NCBI RefSeq assembly: GCF_002394865.1
Contig: NZ_DGUZ01000017.1
Coordinates: 320,124-384,123 of the forward strand
Direction: 5' to 3'
Length of the DNA: 64,000 bases
From: Fibrobacter sp. UBA4297
GTDB lineage: Bacteria; Fibrobacterota; Fibrobacteria; Fibrobacterales; Fibrobacteraceae
The position numbers and the translations under genes were made by a program. Every line of letters begins with the position of its first letter. The first letter of the stretch is position 1. Under the pieces are notes generated by a model that saw only the letters and a list, made by a program, of their open reading frames with translations, was not told the DNA's origin and ran no database searches. Below are positions 16,750 to 25,864 of the stretch, in pieces.

Positions 16750-19125
16750 ATGAAACGAGTAGCAATGGGATTGGCTTTGGCCTTGGCGGCATCATCCGCC
16801 TTCGCTGGTCATGCCAATACGATTAACAAGACGGGCTTCGTCGGTGTCAACAAGACACAGTCTGCCCAGTCTCTCGGTCATTCCAAGCTTGTGTTTACGG
16901 CTTTGGGCGACTATGCTTTTGGCAATAGCATGTTCAAGAATGAACCGGAAGCCGGTTACAGCCATGTTTTGCAGAACGAGTACACGAATCAGAAGGCTGA
17001 AGTTGCAAACTATAACGGCATCAACGCCTATGTCGGCCTCGCTATTGGTCTTTTGGACTATTTCGATATCGGTGTGACGTTGCCGGTCTACTACGACAAG
17101 TTCAATGGCAATCCGACTTGTGGCGAACCGGACTGCAATCCGGCTGCTCTCGCTGGTACGAATGTTGGTTACGTCGGTAACTTGACCGCTAGCTTGAAGG
17201 CTCGCGCTCCGATCCCGGCCGATGTGCCTGTTGACTTCGCTGCTTTCTTCAGATATTCTTTCAAGACCTCTAAGAATACCAAGCAGGGTCTTTGGGTTCG
17301 CGAACCGGAATACTTCCAGAAGGAAACTGGCCTTGCTTATCCGTATGGTTCTGCTAAGTCTGTATTTACCGTCGGTGCTGCTTTGACGTTCGACCTCTCT
17401 AAGGCCGACATCATGCCTCTCCTCGTTCACATCAACGGTGGTTACCGCATGTCCATGGACAAGGCTTACTTGTCCTTCCCGTTTGCAAGTGCCGCTCTTG
17501 AATTCTACGTGCTCGACTTCCTTTCCTTCTTCGGTGAATTCTACATGGATATCCAGACCGATGAATTTACATGGAATGTTGGCAACGAAGGCAAGTACAA
17601 CGCTCCTGAAAAGCTCGACATGAAGCAGGTCACTGGTGGTGCTGTGTTCCACTTGCCGATTGGCCTTGACATCCAGCTCGGTGCTTCTTTCTACGTTGGC
17701 AATGACAACATGGTTCATTACGCTCGCGTGATGCACAATGAAGAAAACTTGAACCAGGCTGCAGCTAAAGCAGCTGTTACCAGAGACGGTCAGCTCAAGT
17801 CTGGTATTGAAGTTACCAGGACTCGCGTGAATCCGCAGATCGCTCTGTTTGGTGGCCTTACTTGGTCTGGCTTCCTTGCTCCGCAGGACCGCGATGGTGA
17901 CGGTGTGGCTGACTCTGATGACCGTTGCCCGGATGACTATGGTCATCGTTTGAACGGCGGCTGCCCGATGGGTAACCCGGATAGCGACGAAGACGGTGTC
18001 TGCGACGCTTGGGTTTCTGAAAAGGGTATGCTTGACGAATTCCGTAATGTTTGCGAAGGCATCGACCAGTGCCCGACCGACAAGGGTAACAACTCCAATG
18101 GTTGCCCGAGCGATGATCCGGACCCGGATAAGGATGGCGTTTGCGATTCTTGGGTAAGCCAGAAGGGTCAGCTCGACCAGTTTAAGGATATTTGCGAAGG
18201 CATCGACCAGTGCCCGGCTGAAGCTGGTACGCTCGTCAACAACGGCTGCCCGGAAGACAATCCGGATCCGGATGGCGACGGTCTCTGCTCTCCGTGGGTC
18301 ACCGACAAGAACAAGCTTGACCAGTATGCCGGCGTCTGCAAGGGCTACGACATGTGTCCGGGTGAAGCTGGTGCTGCCGGCAATAAGGGCTGCCCGTGGG
18401 ATGACCCGGACAGCGACGGCGACGGTATCTGCGATGAATGGGTTGTACAGAAGAAGCTCGGCTACTACTTCGAAAAGGCTGCTGAAGACGAAGCTCTCGC
18501 TAAGGAATGGTTCATCTCCAAGACCTGTAAGGGTCTTGACAAGTGCCCGCTCGAACACGGTGTTGCCGCTAACGATGGTTGCCCGCTCCCGGATCCGGAC
18601 CTTGACAAGGATGGCGTCTGCGATGCTTGGGTCACCGAAAGGAACATGTTCAACCTCTTCGAAGGTGTCTGCGCTGGTATGGATCGCTGCCCGAATGAAG
18701 CTGGTGACGATGGCTTCGGCTGCCCGAAGAAGAAGGTAGAAAAGCTCGAAGGTATCTCCTTCAAGAGCGGTTCTGCTACCATCAACGCTAACGCTAAGAG
18801 AATCCTTAAGGGTATCGCTCAGAAGCTCAAGGAAGACGAAGCCTATAAGGACCTCAAGATTGTGATCCAGGGTCATACCGATAACCGCGGTAAGGCTAAG
18901 AAGAACCTCAAGCTCTCTGACCGCCGCGCTAAGGCCGTTATGAAGCAGCTCACGAAGTTCGGCGTTGCCAAGAAACGTATCAAGGCTGTTGGTCTCGGCT
19001 CTACCTGCCCGGTTGACGATAACTCCACGGCAGAAGGTCGCGAAATGAACCGTCGTATTGAAATGCACTTCGTCACACCGGAAAATGACGGTACGAAGTG
19101 CGAAAGCAACTACGTTGGTGACTAA
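16750..19125 (+). CDS. OmpA-family outer-membrane protein with thrombospondin type 3 repeats
   Basis: This is a 791-residue protein. A signal peptide (MKRVAMGLALALAASSAFA) is followed by an N-terminal barrel to about residue 375. One classic TSP3 unit comes next (DRDGDGVADSDDRCP), and then five longer units of 45-60 residues (DNA 17970-18738). Each of those has DxDxDGxC(D/S)xWV, an amphipathic stretch, CxGxDxCP and a GCP. The C terminus is an OmpA peptidoglycan-binding domain (GISFKSGSATINANAKRIL, VIQGHTDNRGKA, EMNRRIEMHF). Ca2+ is expected to bind the acidic repeats, and the four cysteines per unit may form disulfides. Codon use is strongly optimised, suggesting an abundant protein. In Fibrobacter such proteins are major envelope proteins. 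GGAGACT precedes the start. Confidence 0.93.
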   Translation: MKRVAMGLALALAASSAFAGHANTINKTGFVGVNKTQSAQSLGHSKLVFTALGDYAFGNSMFKNEPEAGYSHVLQNEYTNQKAEVANYNGINAYVGLAIGLLDYFDIGVTLPVYYDKFNGNPTCGEPDCNPAALAGTNVGYVGNLTASLKARAPIPADVPVDFAAFFRYSFKTSKNTKQGLWVREPEYFQKETGLAYPYGSAKSVFTVGAALTFDLSKADIMPLLVHINGGYRMSMDKAYLSFPFASAALEFYVLDFLSFFGEFYMDIQTDEFTWNVGNEGKYNAPEKLDMKQVTGGAVFHLPIGLDIQLGASFYVGNDNMVHYARVMHNEENLNQAAAKAAVTRDGQLKSGIEVTRTRVNPQIALFGGLTWSGFLAPQDRDGDGVADSDDRCPDDYGHRLNGGCPMGNPDSDEDGVCDAWVSEKGMLDEFRNVCEGIDQCPTDKGNNSNGCPSDDPDPDKDGVCDSWVSQKGQLDQFKDICEGIDQCPAEAGTLVNNGCPEDNPDPDGDGLCSPWVTDKNKLDQYAGVCKGYDMCPGEAGAAGNKGCPWDDPDSDGDGICDEWVVQKKLGYYFEKAAEDEALAKEWFISKTCKGLDKCPLEHGVAANDGCPLPDPDLDKDGVCDAWVTERNMFNLFEGVCAGMDRCPNEAGDDGFGCPKKKVEKLEGISFKSGSATINANAKRILKGIAQKLKEDEAYKDLKIVIQGHTDNRGKAKKNLKLSDRRAKAVMKQLTKFGVAKKRIKAVGLGSTCPVDDNSTAEGREMNRRIEMHFVTPENDGTKCESNYVGD

Positions 19126-19146
19126 TAACTTTTAGAGTCTCAACCA

Positions 19147-19177
19147 AAGCCCCGGGCATTAGCCCGGGGCTTTTCTT
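19147..19177 (+). terminator. Strong rho-independent terminator of the OmpA gene
   Basis: AAGCCCCGGGC pairs with GCCCGGGGCTT around a short loop and is followed by TTTTCTT. It lies 20 bp after the stop codon. Confidence 0.93.
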
Positions 19178-19232
19178 ATAATCGCAACAAAGTTGCCTTT
19201 TATTTTAGGACGGGGGCGCCATTATTAATTGC

Positions 19233-19238
19233 TAAATT
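19233..19238 (+). promoter_or_regulatory. Putative -10 box of a leaderless mRNA (small protein)
   Basis: TAAATT ends 7 nt before the ATG at 19246 and there is no Shine-Dalgarno. The sequence TAAATTATGCAAT also resembles the region before the EpmB-like start (TAAATTTAGCAATA). Confidence 0.4.
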
Positions 19239-19245
19239 ATGCAAT

Positions 19246-19491
19246 ATGACAAAACTTGATGAAATTCTGACCGCAAATAACTTTAGCAATCACGATCTCG
19301 TTGAAATGCTCCCCGTGAACTTGAACCACAAGATGGTGCAGAAGGCTCGTCTTGGCAAGAAACCTGTGCCAAAGCACACACAAGACTTGATTTTGCAGGC
19401 TTTGAACAAACTTTTGCTACAGTCTGCCGCCGATGTGGAAGGCAAGGTTGTGAAGCAGTATAAGCGCGTGGATTTGTTCGGCTGCGACTAA
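19246..19491 (+). CDS. Conserved-looking small protein, possible HTH
   Basis: This 81-residue protein is not one I can name. The frame uses the host's codon pattern. The first 60 residues suggest four short helices (LDEILTANNFSNHDLVEML, KMVQKARLGKKPVP, DLILQALNKLL), a spacing like an XRE/lambda-type helix-turn-helix. No DNA-binding signature is certain. It stands alone between the OmpA terminator and thyA and lacks a ribosome site, fitting a leaderless message. Confidence 0.6.
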   Translation: MTKLDEILTANNFSNHDLVEMLPVNLNHKMVQKARLGKKPVPKHTQDLILQALNKLLLQSAADVEGKVVKQYKRVDLFGCD

Positions 19492-19573
19492 GTCCTTAGT
19501 TATGGCTTGGGGCTCGCTCGTAACCTCGCTTTGAACAAATGCTCACACCTCATACCTCAAAGGCGCTTTGCGT

Positions 19574-19640
19574 TTACCTCAAGCCCCTGTTTACTAGCCA
19601 CTAATCACTTCCTACTTCCTACTTCTTACTTCTCACTTTT
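19574..19640. repeat. Low-complexity extragenic element upstream of thyA
   Basis: CTAGCCACTAATCACTT is followed by CTTCCTACTTCCTACTTCT and similar words, running right up to the thyA promoter. The same words recur at about nine other intergenic sites of the window (21457, 23672, 29300, 36228, 39682, 44121, 53234, 57833, 60664). Confidence 0.7.
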
Positions 19641-19641
19641 A

Positions 19642-19647
19642 TATAAT
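19642..19647 (+). promoter_or_regulatory. -10 box of thyA, leaderless
   Basis: A perfect TATAAT ends 7 nt before the thyA ATG, so transcription should start at or next to the A of the start codon. No Shine-Dalgarno is present. Confidence 0.55.
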
Positions 19648-19654
19648 TACAATC

Positions 19655-20467
19655 ATGCAGCAATACTTAGATCTTCTCAAAGATATTATCGATAACGGTG
19701 TGGACCGTTCGGACCGCACTGGCACCGGCACTCGCTCTGTGTTTGGCCGCCAGACTCGCTTTGATCTTTCCAAGGGCTTCCCGTGCCTCACGACCAAGAA
19801 ACTCCACTTGCGCAGCATCATTCACGAGCTGCTGTGGTTCTTGAAGGGCGATACGAACATCAAGTACTTGCACGATAACAAGGTTACGATTTGGGATGAA
19901 TGGGCCGATGAAAATGGCGACCTGGGCCCGGTTTACGGTCACCAGTGGCGCTCCTGGCCGACACCCGATGGTGGACATATCGACCAGATTGCGAATTTGA
20001 TTAATAGCCTCAAGAACAATCCGGATTCCCGCCGTCATTTGGTTTGCGCCTGGAACGTTGCCGAAGTCGACAAGATGGCTTTGCCGCCGTGCCATTGCCT
20101 GTTCCAGTTCTACGTGGGCGGTGTTGGCGCTAGTGGTAAGCGCAAGCTCAGCTGCCAGCTTTACCAGCGCAGTGCCGACATGTTCCTCGGCGTGCCTTTC
20201 AACATTGCGTCGTACTCGCTGTTGACGATGATGCTTGCCCAGGTCTGCGGTTACGAAGCGGGCGAGTTTGTCCATACTTTTGGCGACTTGCATTTGTACA
20301 GCAATCACTTTGACCAAGCTCGTGAACAGCTTTCGCGTACGCCGCGTGCGCTCCCGACGATGAAGATGAATCCTGATGTCAAGGACTTGTTCGATTTCAA
20401 GTTCGAAGATTTTGAACTTGTGAATTACGACCCGTGGCCGACCATCAAGGCTCCGATTGCGGTTTAA
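19655..20467 (+). CDS. thyA: Thymidylate synthase
   Basis: This 270-residue enzyme makes dTMP from dUMP with methylene-tetrahydrofolate in the cytoplasm. [12 protein letters not shown] binds phosphate, [12 protein letters not shown] and [20 protein letters not shown] are family blocks, and the catalytic cysteine is in [31 protein letters not shown] and [10 protein letters not shown] complete the site. Length is normal. The gene overlaps the next start by one base, so it is coupled to a phosphoesterase. Confidence 0.98.
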   Translation: MQQYLDLLKDIIDNGVDRSDRTGTGTRSVFGRQTRFDLSKGFPCLTTKKLHLRSIIHELLWFLKGDTNIKYLHDNKVTIWDEWADENGDLGPVYGHQWRSWPTPDGGHIDQIANLINSLKNNPDSRRHLVCAWNVAEVDKMALPPCHCLFQFYVGGVGASGKRKLSCQLYQRSADMFLGVPFNIASYSLLTMMLAQVCGYEAGEFVHTFGDLHLYSNHFDQAREQLSRTPRALPTMKMNPDVKDLFDFKFEDFELVNYDPWPTIKAPIAV

Positions 20468-21456
20468 TGAACGCTTCGATTGACTTCATTGGCGATATTC
20501 ATGGGCACTACGATGAACTCGTGGTGCTCTTAAAAAAGCTTGGCTATGAAGAACGCGGAGGTGCGTTCCGCTATCCGGGCGATGCTCGGACGGTCGTCTT
20601 TTTAGGCGATTACATTGACCGTGGAAGCCGTGTGCGCGATACGGTAAATCTCGTGCGAGCCATGCGCGATGCAGGCTCTGCTGTGGCGCTGATGGGCAAT
20701 CACGAATTCAATGCGCTTAGTTTTTGGCACGAGAATGGAACGGGTGGGCGGCCTATAAAAGCAATTCGCGGTGGCTATTTGCGTGAACATACTTTTAACA
20801 AAGTCGCGATTCACGTGAAGACTGTCGAAAGCTATCGCGGGCGCAAGGCGGAATTCCAGGAAATGCTCGATTTCCTCAAGACGCTCCCATTTTATTTGGA
20901 AACGGACTTGTTCCGTGCGCAACATGCCTGCTTTGACTTGAAATGCGCGGATGTTCTTAAAGCCGAAGGTATCCGTTCTTTTATGGATGGCAATTTCGAT
21001 GAGCTTATTGCACGCGCGAACGACAAGAATGACGAATATGATGATTCGCTGTATTGGCCGATAAGTTTGTTCTTGAAAGGCCCTGAATTGGATTTGCCAG
21101 AAGGCGTGACGTTTCGCGATGCCGAAGGTGTAAATCGTAAGCGTACGCGAATCCGCTGGTGGATCAATCCGAAAAACAAAAATTTGCAGGAACTTAGTTT
21201 CCAGCCGGGCGTGGAATTGCCTCCGCGCGAAGTTCCGCTCGAAATTCAGACTCGCGATTTCTATGGCGAAAATGAACGCCCGGTTTTCTTTGGGCATTAT
21301 TGGTTGACGGGGTTGCCTGAACTTATTCGTGATAACGTTTGTTGTTTGGATTACAGCGTTGCAGGTTATCGCGGGGACGGGCGCCTAGTTGCTTACCGTT
21401 TTGATGGCGAACAGAAACTCGATAACCGAAAGTTCGTCTCGGTCGAAGCTATGTAG
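20467..21456 (+). CDS. Calcineurin-like metallophosphoesterase
   Basis: This 329-residue protein shows the full motif set of Ser/Thr phosphatase-like metallophosphoesterases: DIHGH (residues 8-12), GDYIDRGS and GNHEF, then later H residues (FFGHYW). It resembles PrpE/ApaH-type enzymes that cut phosphoproteins or dinucleotides; the substrate is unknown. The start is the ATG overlapping the thyA stop (TAATG) rather than an upstream in-frame ATG inside thyA. Its place between thyA and dgt suggests a link with nucleotide metabolism, as an inference. Confidence 0.88.
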   Translation: MNASIDFIGDIHGHYDELVVLLKKLGYEERGGAFRYPGDARTVVFLGDYIDRGSRVRDTVNLVRAMRDAGSAVALMGNHEFNALSFWHENGTGGRPIKAIRGGYLREHTFNKVAIHVKTVESYRGRKAEFQEMLDFLKTLPFYLETDLFRAQHACFDLKCADVLKAEGIRSFMDGNFDELIARANDKNDEYDDSLYWPISLFLKGPELDLPEGVTFRDAEGVNRKRTRIRWWINPKNKNLQELSFQPGVELPPREVPLEIQTRDFYGENERPVFFGHYWLTGLPELIRDNVCCLDYSVAGYRGDGRLVAYRFDGEQKLDNRKFVSVEAM

Positions 21457-21620
21457 GAGTTAGGTTGTAGGTCATAGGTAATAGGAAATAGCCATGCATT
21501 TTATGCATCTGTATAGGGCGGCTATACGAAACTGAAAACTTTAGTTTTCTAGTTGAGTTATCCTCTTTGGGGAGAAGCCGCGATTCTTTACCTAACGCCT
21601 AATACCTAAAGCCTATAACC
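21457..21620. repeat. Imperfect palindromic low-complexity element upstream of dgt
   Basis: The left arm (GGTTGTAGGTCATAGGTAAT..) is mirrored by the right arm (CCTAACGCCTAATACC.., CCTATAACC). Inside lie ATGCAT-TTT-ATGCAT and GAAAAC-TTTA-GTTTTC hairpins and a GGCGGCTATACG stretch. No gene is present. Confidence 0.7.
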
Positions 21621-21624
21621 TTTC

Positions 21625-21630
21625 TATATT
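21625..21630 (+). promoter_or_regulatory. Putative -10 box of dgt, leaderless
   Basis: TATATT in TTTCTATATT ends 6 nt before the dgt ATG, and no Shine-Dalgarno is present. The same TTTCTATATT word is upstream of several genes (near 11510, 44335). Confidence 0.45.
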
Positions 21631-21636
21631 TATAAT

Positions 21637-22944
21637 ATGCTACAATGGGATACGCTTCTTTCTGCAACGCGTTACGGGCACCCGGCTGATCCGGACCCGA
21701 ACCGTTCTGACTTCCATCGCGATTACGACCGCATCGTTTTTTCAACTGCTTTTCGTCGTTTAGGCCGCAAGACTCAAGTGCACCCGTTCTCGGTGAATGA
21801 CCATGTGCACAGCCGCCTCACGCACAGCCTCGAAGTTTCGAGTGTGGGCCGTAGCCTTGCAATTACGGTGTATCACCTGATTAAAAAGCATTTGCCGAAG
21901 TACGTGAACGAATACCAATTCGGTACGATTGTGCAGTCGGCATGCCTCGCTCACGATATTGGTAACCCGCCGTTTGGTCATGCAGGTGAAGCCGCTATCC
22001 GTGAATGGTTCCGCAAGAATCGCCATTCGGCACCGATGTCTGAACTGAACGACAAGGAAATTGCAGACTTCGAAAACTTTGACGGTAACGCTCAAGGCCA
22101 CCGCATTTTGAGCAAACTCGAATACCACTTCCTTGATGGCGGCATGCGCCTCACGTATGCGACAATCGGTTCGATGATCAAGTACCCGCGACTTGCGTAT
22201 TACGGTTGCCCGACGAGCTTGTTCCGCACTGAAGCGGAACTTTACCGAGAAACTGCAGAAATTCTTGGAATTCCGGAAATTGAAAATGGCGTTTGGGCGC
22301 GCCATCCGTTAGTTTATTTGATGGAAGCGGCAGACGATATTTGCTATTCCATCCTTGACGTTGAAGATGCGATTGAACTTGGCATTTTGACGTTTGGCGA
22401 TGTGCGCAACATGTTCAGTTTCTTGTGTGGTCCGGAAGTCGATATCGACCGCGAGTTCGAAGAAAACGGTCAGAACTTCAGAGACTTCCTCAGTAGCATT
22501 CGTGGGCGTGCTATTCAGAACTTGATTGATGATGTGGCGGTGCTTTTTGTAAAACATTACGACCGCATCATGGATGGGACGCTCGACAAGCATTTGATTG
22601 ACCTTTCCCGTTCCGATACGATGGAAGGCATCCGCATTGCAAAGCGCTTGGGCGTAGAACGCATTTACCCCGACCGCCGTAAGACGGAACTTGAAGTCGG
22701 CAGCTATACGACGCTCAGCACCGTGCTCGATGCGTTTATCAATGGTGTTTACGATTATCGCCAGAACGACCGCAATTCGTACCGTGCAAACCGCATTGTG
22801 CGCTTGATTGGGCAAGCCAAGATTGGCCAGAGTGTGACGACCGCCGAAGCTTACCACCAGGTGCTCGACTTTGTGAGCGGCATGACGGACAATTACGCCA
22901 CTTACCTTGCTCGTCAAATTGGCGGGCTTGCCATGGGCTATTAA
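21637..22944 (+). CDS. dgt: Deoxyguanosinetriphosphate triphosphohydrolase
   Basis: This 435-residue HD-domain enzyme cleaves dNTPs (typically dGTP) to the nucleoside and triphosphate. The metal-binding HD residues are in RLTHSLEVSSVGRSL and CLAHDIGNPPFGHAGEAAI, with a later D in MEAADDICYSILDVEDAIE. The N terminus SATRYGHP and FRRLGRKTQVHPF match dGTPases of the long class. It may protect DNA quality or limit phage DNA synthesis; here it sits with thyA and a nucleotidase. Confidence 0.95.
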   Translation: MLQWDTLLSATRYGHPADPDPNRSDFHRDYDRIVFSTAFRRLGRKTQVHPFSVNDHVHSRLTHSLEVSSVGRSLAITVYHLIKKHLPKYVNEYQFGTIVQSACLAHDIGNPPFGHAGEAAIREWFRKNRHSAPMSELNDKEIADFENFDGNAQGHRILSKLEYHFLDGGMRLTYATIGSMIKYPRLAYYGCPTSLFRTEAELYRETAEILGIPEIENGVWARHPLVYLMEAADDICYSILDVEDAIELGILTFGDVRNMFSFLCGPEVDIDREFEENGQNFRDFLSSIRGRAIQNLIDDVAVLFVKHYDRIMDGTLDKHLIDLSRSDTMEGIRIAKRLGVERIYPDRRKTELEVGSYTTLSTVLDAFINGVYDYRQNDRNSYRANRIVRLIGQAKIGQSVTTAEAYHQVLDFVSGMTDNYATYLARQIGGLAMGY

Positions 22945-22965
22945 AGTTCTCAGGGGTGCTACGAA

Positions 22966-23664
22966 GTGAGTGCGCTGGATATCGGAATAATAAACGATAC
23001 TTCGAAAATTTGGCTGTTCGATTACGACCTCACGCTTTACGGCGAAGAAGAGCGCTTTGTCTTAAATTCGCTCGACCACCGTATTGCTGAATTTGTTCAA
23101 AAAACGGTTGGCGGTACATTCGAAAGTGCAACGGAAATCCGCAAGGATTATCTGCACCGCTTTGGCACAACGCTTTCGGGCCTTATGGCGATGAACGGCA
23201 CCCGCCCCGATGATTTTTTTGACTTTATCCATGAACCTGAATATCTGATTTACCCGAAGGTAGCGCCTGAAAAGCTTGAACTTCTGAAGTCGCTTGTGGG
23301 GCATCGCTTTGTGTTTACGAATGGGCGAGGGGACTGGAGCCGCGCGGGCATGGCGCACATGCAGCTCGATTCTGCGATTGAGGATGTTTTTGACCTTAAG
23401 CTCATGGATTGGGAAGGCAAGCCTCACGTGAGCGCGTACGATAAAATCGAAAAATGGCTTGTGGCGCGGGGCGTCTTGGCTCAAGAATCGTCAGAAAAGT
23501 CGCAAATTGTGTTGCTCGAAGATTCGTTACGCAATTTGGAACCCGCTCATGAACGCGGCTGGACGACGGTTCTTGTGAATCCGAACATCCAAGCGCCTAG
23601 TTGGGTGGATTTTCATATCCCGCATTTACTAAATTTACGGGAGAAGTTAATTACGAATCTATAA
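22966..23664 (+). CDS. HAD-family pyrimidine 5'-nucleotidase-like hydrolase
   Basis: This 232-residue protein has the HAD motifs FDYDLTLYG (motif I, DxD), VFTNGRGDW (motif II) and VLLEDSLRNLEPA (motif IV). The cap region (RKDYLHRFGTTLSGLM) is that of SDT1/PHM8-type pyrimidine nucleotidases, which remove phosphate from UMP/CMP-like compounds. It starts with GTG, with AGGGGTG upstream, 21 bp after dgt, so it is probably in the same operon. Confidence 0.85.
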   Translation: MSALDIGIINDTSKIWLFDYDLTLYGEEERFVLNSLDHRIAEFVQKTVGGTFESATEIRKDYLHRFGTTLSGLMAMNGTRPDDFFDFIHEPEYLIYPKVAPEKLELLKSLVGHRFVFTNGRGDWSRAGMAHMQLDSAIEDVFDLKLMDWEGKPHVSAYDKIEKWLVARGVLAQESSEKSQIVLLEDSLRNLEPAHERGWTTVLVNPNIQAPSWVDFHIPHLLNLREKLITNL

Positions 23665-23671
23665 CAGAGGT

Positions 23672-23776
23672 CTTTAGTCAATAGTCATTGGTCTTTAGTT
23701 TTTATAAGACGTCTTGGACGCGATTATTAAACAAAAGTCTATTGACTAATAACCAATAACTAATAACCAAAAGCTA
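23672..23776. repeat. Palindromic low-complexity element upstream of the ZnuB-like gene
   Basis: The left arm TAGTCAATAGTCATTGGT is answered by CTATTGACTAATAACCAAT on the right, with a short GACGTC-containing middle. It ends a few bases before the next start codon. Confidence 0.7.
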
Positions 23777-23781
23777 AAAAC

Positions 23782-24588
23782 ATGCTCGACTTACTTTCCA
23801 TGGATTTTTTGCAGAACGCCCTCATTGCAGCGGTGCTTGTTGCCATTGCCTGTGGCGTTATGGGAACGTACGTCGTGGTAAACCGCTTGACGGCGCTTTC
23901 GGGTGGCGTGGCTCATGCTTCGTTTGGTGGGGTGGGGCTTGCCTGCTTTATCGGCTTTTCACCGATGCTTGGCTCGCTTGGTTTTGCGCTTGCCTGTGCG
24001 ATGCTCATGGGCGCGCTCACGTGGCGTGACCGCAAACATGCCGACACGTTTATCGGAATCATTTGGGCGGCAGGCATGGCGCTTGGCGTGATTTTGACGG
24101 ATTTGACGCCTGGCTATAGCGGCGAAATGATGAGTTTCTTGTTCGGTAGTCTCTTGACCGTGCCGACGGAACTTCTCTGGTGGATGGGGGCTTTGCTCGT
24201 ATTTATCTTGGGGGCTGTCTCGGTCTGCTTCCGCAATTTCCTTTCGATTTCGTACGATCCGGAGTTTGCTCGCGTTCGCGGCATTCCCGTGCTGAACTAT
24301 TATATGCTCTTGATTGCGTTGATTGCGCTCACGGTCGTGATTGCCGTGCAGGCGGTGGGCATGATTCTCGTGATTGCGCTCCTCACAATTCCCGCTTACA
24401 TCGCGGAGTGCTATGCCAAGAATTTGCTTCAGATGATGGTTATTTCGGTTTTGGTTTCGCTTGTGCTCGTGGTGCTTGGACTTTTAGTCGCTTGCCAGTT
24501 GAATTTTGTCGTCGGCCCTACAATTATTGCGGGCGGCGTCATCTTGTACTTGCTCAACTTTGCCGTTAAAAAGATTGTGAAAAAATAG
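23782..24588 (+). CDS. Metal-ion ABC transporter permease (ZnuB/MntB family)
   Basis: This 268-residue inner-membrane protein of the ABC-3 family, for zinc, manganese or iron, has about eight membrane segments. GTYVVVNRLTALSGGVAHAS is the family's best-kept block near the N terminus, and AVQAVGMILVIALLTIPA lies near the end. No ATPase or binding-protein gene is next to it here, so partners should be elsewhere. The metal cannot be inferred. Confidence 0.9.
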   Translation: MLDLLSMDFLQNALIAAVLVAIACGVMGTYVVVNRLTALSGGVAHASFGGVGLACFIGFSPMLGSLGFALACAMLMGALTWRDRKHADTFIGIIWAAGMALGVILTDLTPGYSGEMMSFLFGSLLTVPTELLWWMGALLVFILGAVSVCFRNFLSISYDPEFARVRGIPVLNYYMLLIALIALTVVIAVQAVGMILVIALLTIPAYIAECYAKNLLQMMVISVLVSLVLVVLGLLVACQLNFVVGPTIIAGGVILYLLNFAVKKIVKK

Positions 24589-24598
24589 GAGAGGGAAA

Positions 24599-25711
24599 AT
24601 GTTTTCAATGTTGCGCGTTTCTGTAGCTTTAGCCTGTTCGTTCCTGGCAACGTCTGCATTCTCTGCCGCTGCCCGTAATTCGTTTGACAACATGGATGTC
24701 AAAACGTCTTATTCCGAGCTTTTGCAAGAGAAAAACGCCCGTAACGATTCGCTCTTGCCGGCTTTTGATGGCGACAAGGCTTTTGCCGAAGTGCTCCGCC
24801 TGAATCCGAATTTCTGGAGCTTGGGTAGCGCCATCAACAAAGAAGAATCCCTCGTGACAAAGCTTCACGTGAACTTGATTTTCGTGGACGGTACCCGCGA
24901 AGAGCCGTTCTGCGAACTTGATAAGGCGGCGAAAAATACTGCAGATGAATGGAACGTGCGCATCGGTGCGGACTTTGTTTCTGCAGGCTCCAATACGGTC
25001 CACATTCACGTGCAGCAGTGCTTGGACTATGTGCGCGACCAGCTCGGTTATGCCATCAAGAAGGGTGACAAGATTATCCACGTGCCGCCCAAGGAAACGC
25101 TTGAAAAAATCAAGAAAAGCGAAATCCCGGATGCTATTGACATTGATTTGCAGCAGACGCTTTTGAAGGCTCACGAAGACGTGAATCTCACTGGCAAGTG
25201 CCCCAAAGATATCGAAGCCTACATCATCCTCATGAATGTGTACAATCAAGTCAAGAACATGAAGATGGATTACGTTGTCATTAATGACCAGCTGAACAAG
25301 CAACGCAATGGCGGCTCCCGCGTACAGTCCTGCGCTTTTAGCCGCGAATGGAACAAACGCTACCAGGAAAGCGCAAGCTTCGAATGCGATATCGATAACG
25401 ACCGTTGCACCTACCGTCAGGAAAATGATGGCGATACGGAATGGTCTATCAACTACGAAAAAGACCGCTTTGAATACATCAACAAGAAGTTCCTCTTCTT
25501 CAATCGCGATCCGATGAGCATCCACAAGGGCGGTACCATGATGGATTTGCGCTTGATTCGCCTTTCCACGACACTTTATCTGGAAGCCTACATCAACTTG
25601 AAGGGTGAACCTGTAACGCTTGGCCTTATCGTTGTGCCGGGCGACAAGTCCATCAAGGATTACGAAGACGACCGCCCGTCTTACGAAGAATCCCGCGAAA
25701 TGACGGAATAA
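24599..25711 (+). CDS. Secreted or periplasmic protein of unknown function
   Basis: A signal peptide (MFSMLRVSVALACSFLATSA-FSA) opens a 370-residue soluble protein. It has seven or so cysteines, several probably paired (FCELDKAA, VQQCLDYV, TGKCPKDIE, SCAFSREW, FECDIDNDRCTY). I recognise no family. AGGAGAG precedes the ATG, 10 bp after the permease stop, so co-transcription is likely, but a metal-related role would be speculation. Confidence 0.75.
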   Translation: MFSMLRVSVALACSFLATSAFSAAARNSFDNMDVKTSYSELLQEKNARNDSLLPAFDGDKAFAEVLRLNPNFWSLGSAINKEESLVTKLHVNLIFVDGTREEPFCELDKAAKNTADEWNVRIGADFVSAGSNTVHIHVQQCLDYVRDQLGYAIKKGDKIIHVPPKETLEKIKKSEIPDAIDIDLQQTLLKAHEDVNLTGKCPKDIEAYIILMNVYNQVKNMKMDYVVINDQLNKQRNGGSRVQSCAFSREWNKRYQESASFECDIDNDRCTYRQENDGDTEWSINYEKDRFEYINKKFLFFNRDPMSIHKGGTMMDLRLIRLSTTLYLEAYINLKGEPVTLGLIVVPGDKSIKDYEDDRPSYEESREMTE

Positions 25712-25741
25712 TTGTTTTTTTGCAATATTTGCTGAAATGTC

Positions 25742-25772
25742 ATGCCGACCATAGAGCCGGCATTGCCTTTTT
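25742..25772 (+). terminator. Weak hairpin terminator
   Basis: ATGCCG pairs with CGGCAT over a 10-nt loop and is followed by TGCCTTTTT. It is also a member of the GTCAT-palindrome family. Confidence 0.5.
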
Positions 25773-25864
25773 AAAGCCCGTTTAGACGCATTTTTTAGGT
25801 GCTTTTCTTTGAAAAGGCGGTAATTTATATTATATTAAGAAAGTAAAATTTTAAGGAGAATATT

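Noticed and set aside
16792..19068. A 758-codon open frame antisense to the OmpA/TSP3 gene
   Set aside because: It mirrors a highly codon-biased gene in which the codons that would read as stops on the other strand are rare. It has no ribosome site, no domain, and the sense frame is a clear protein.
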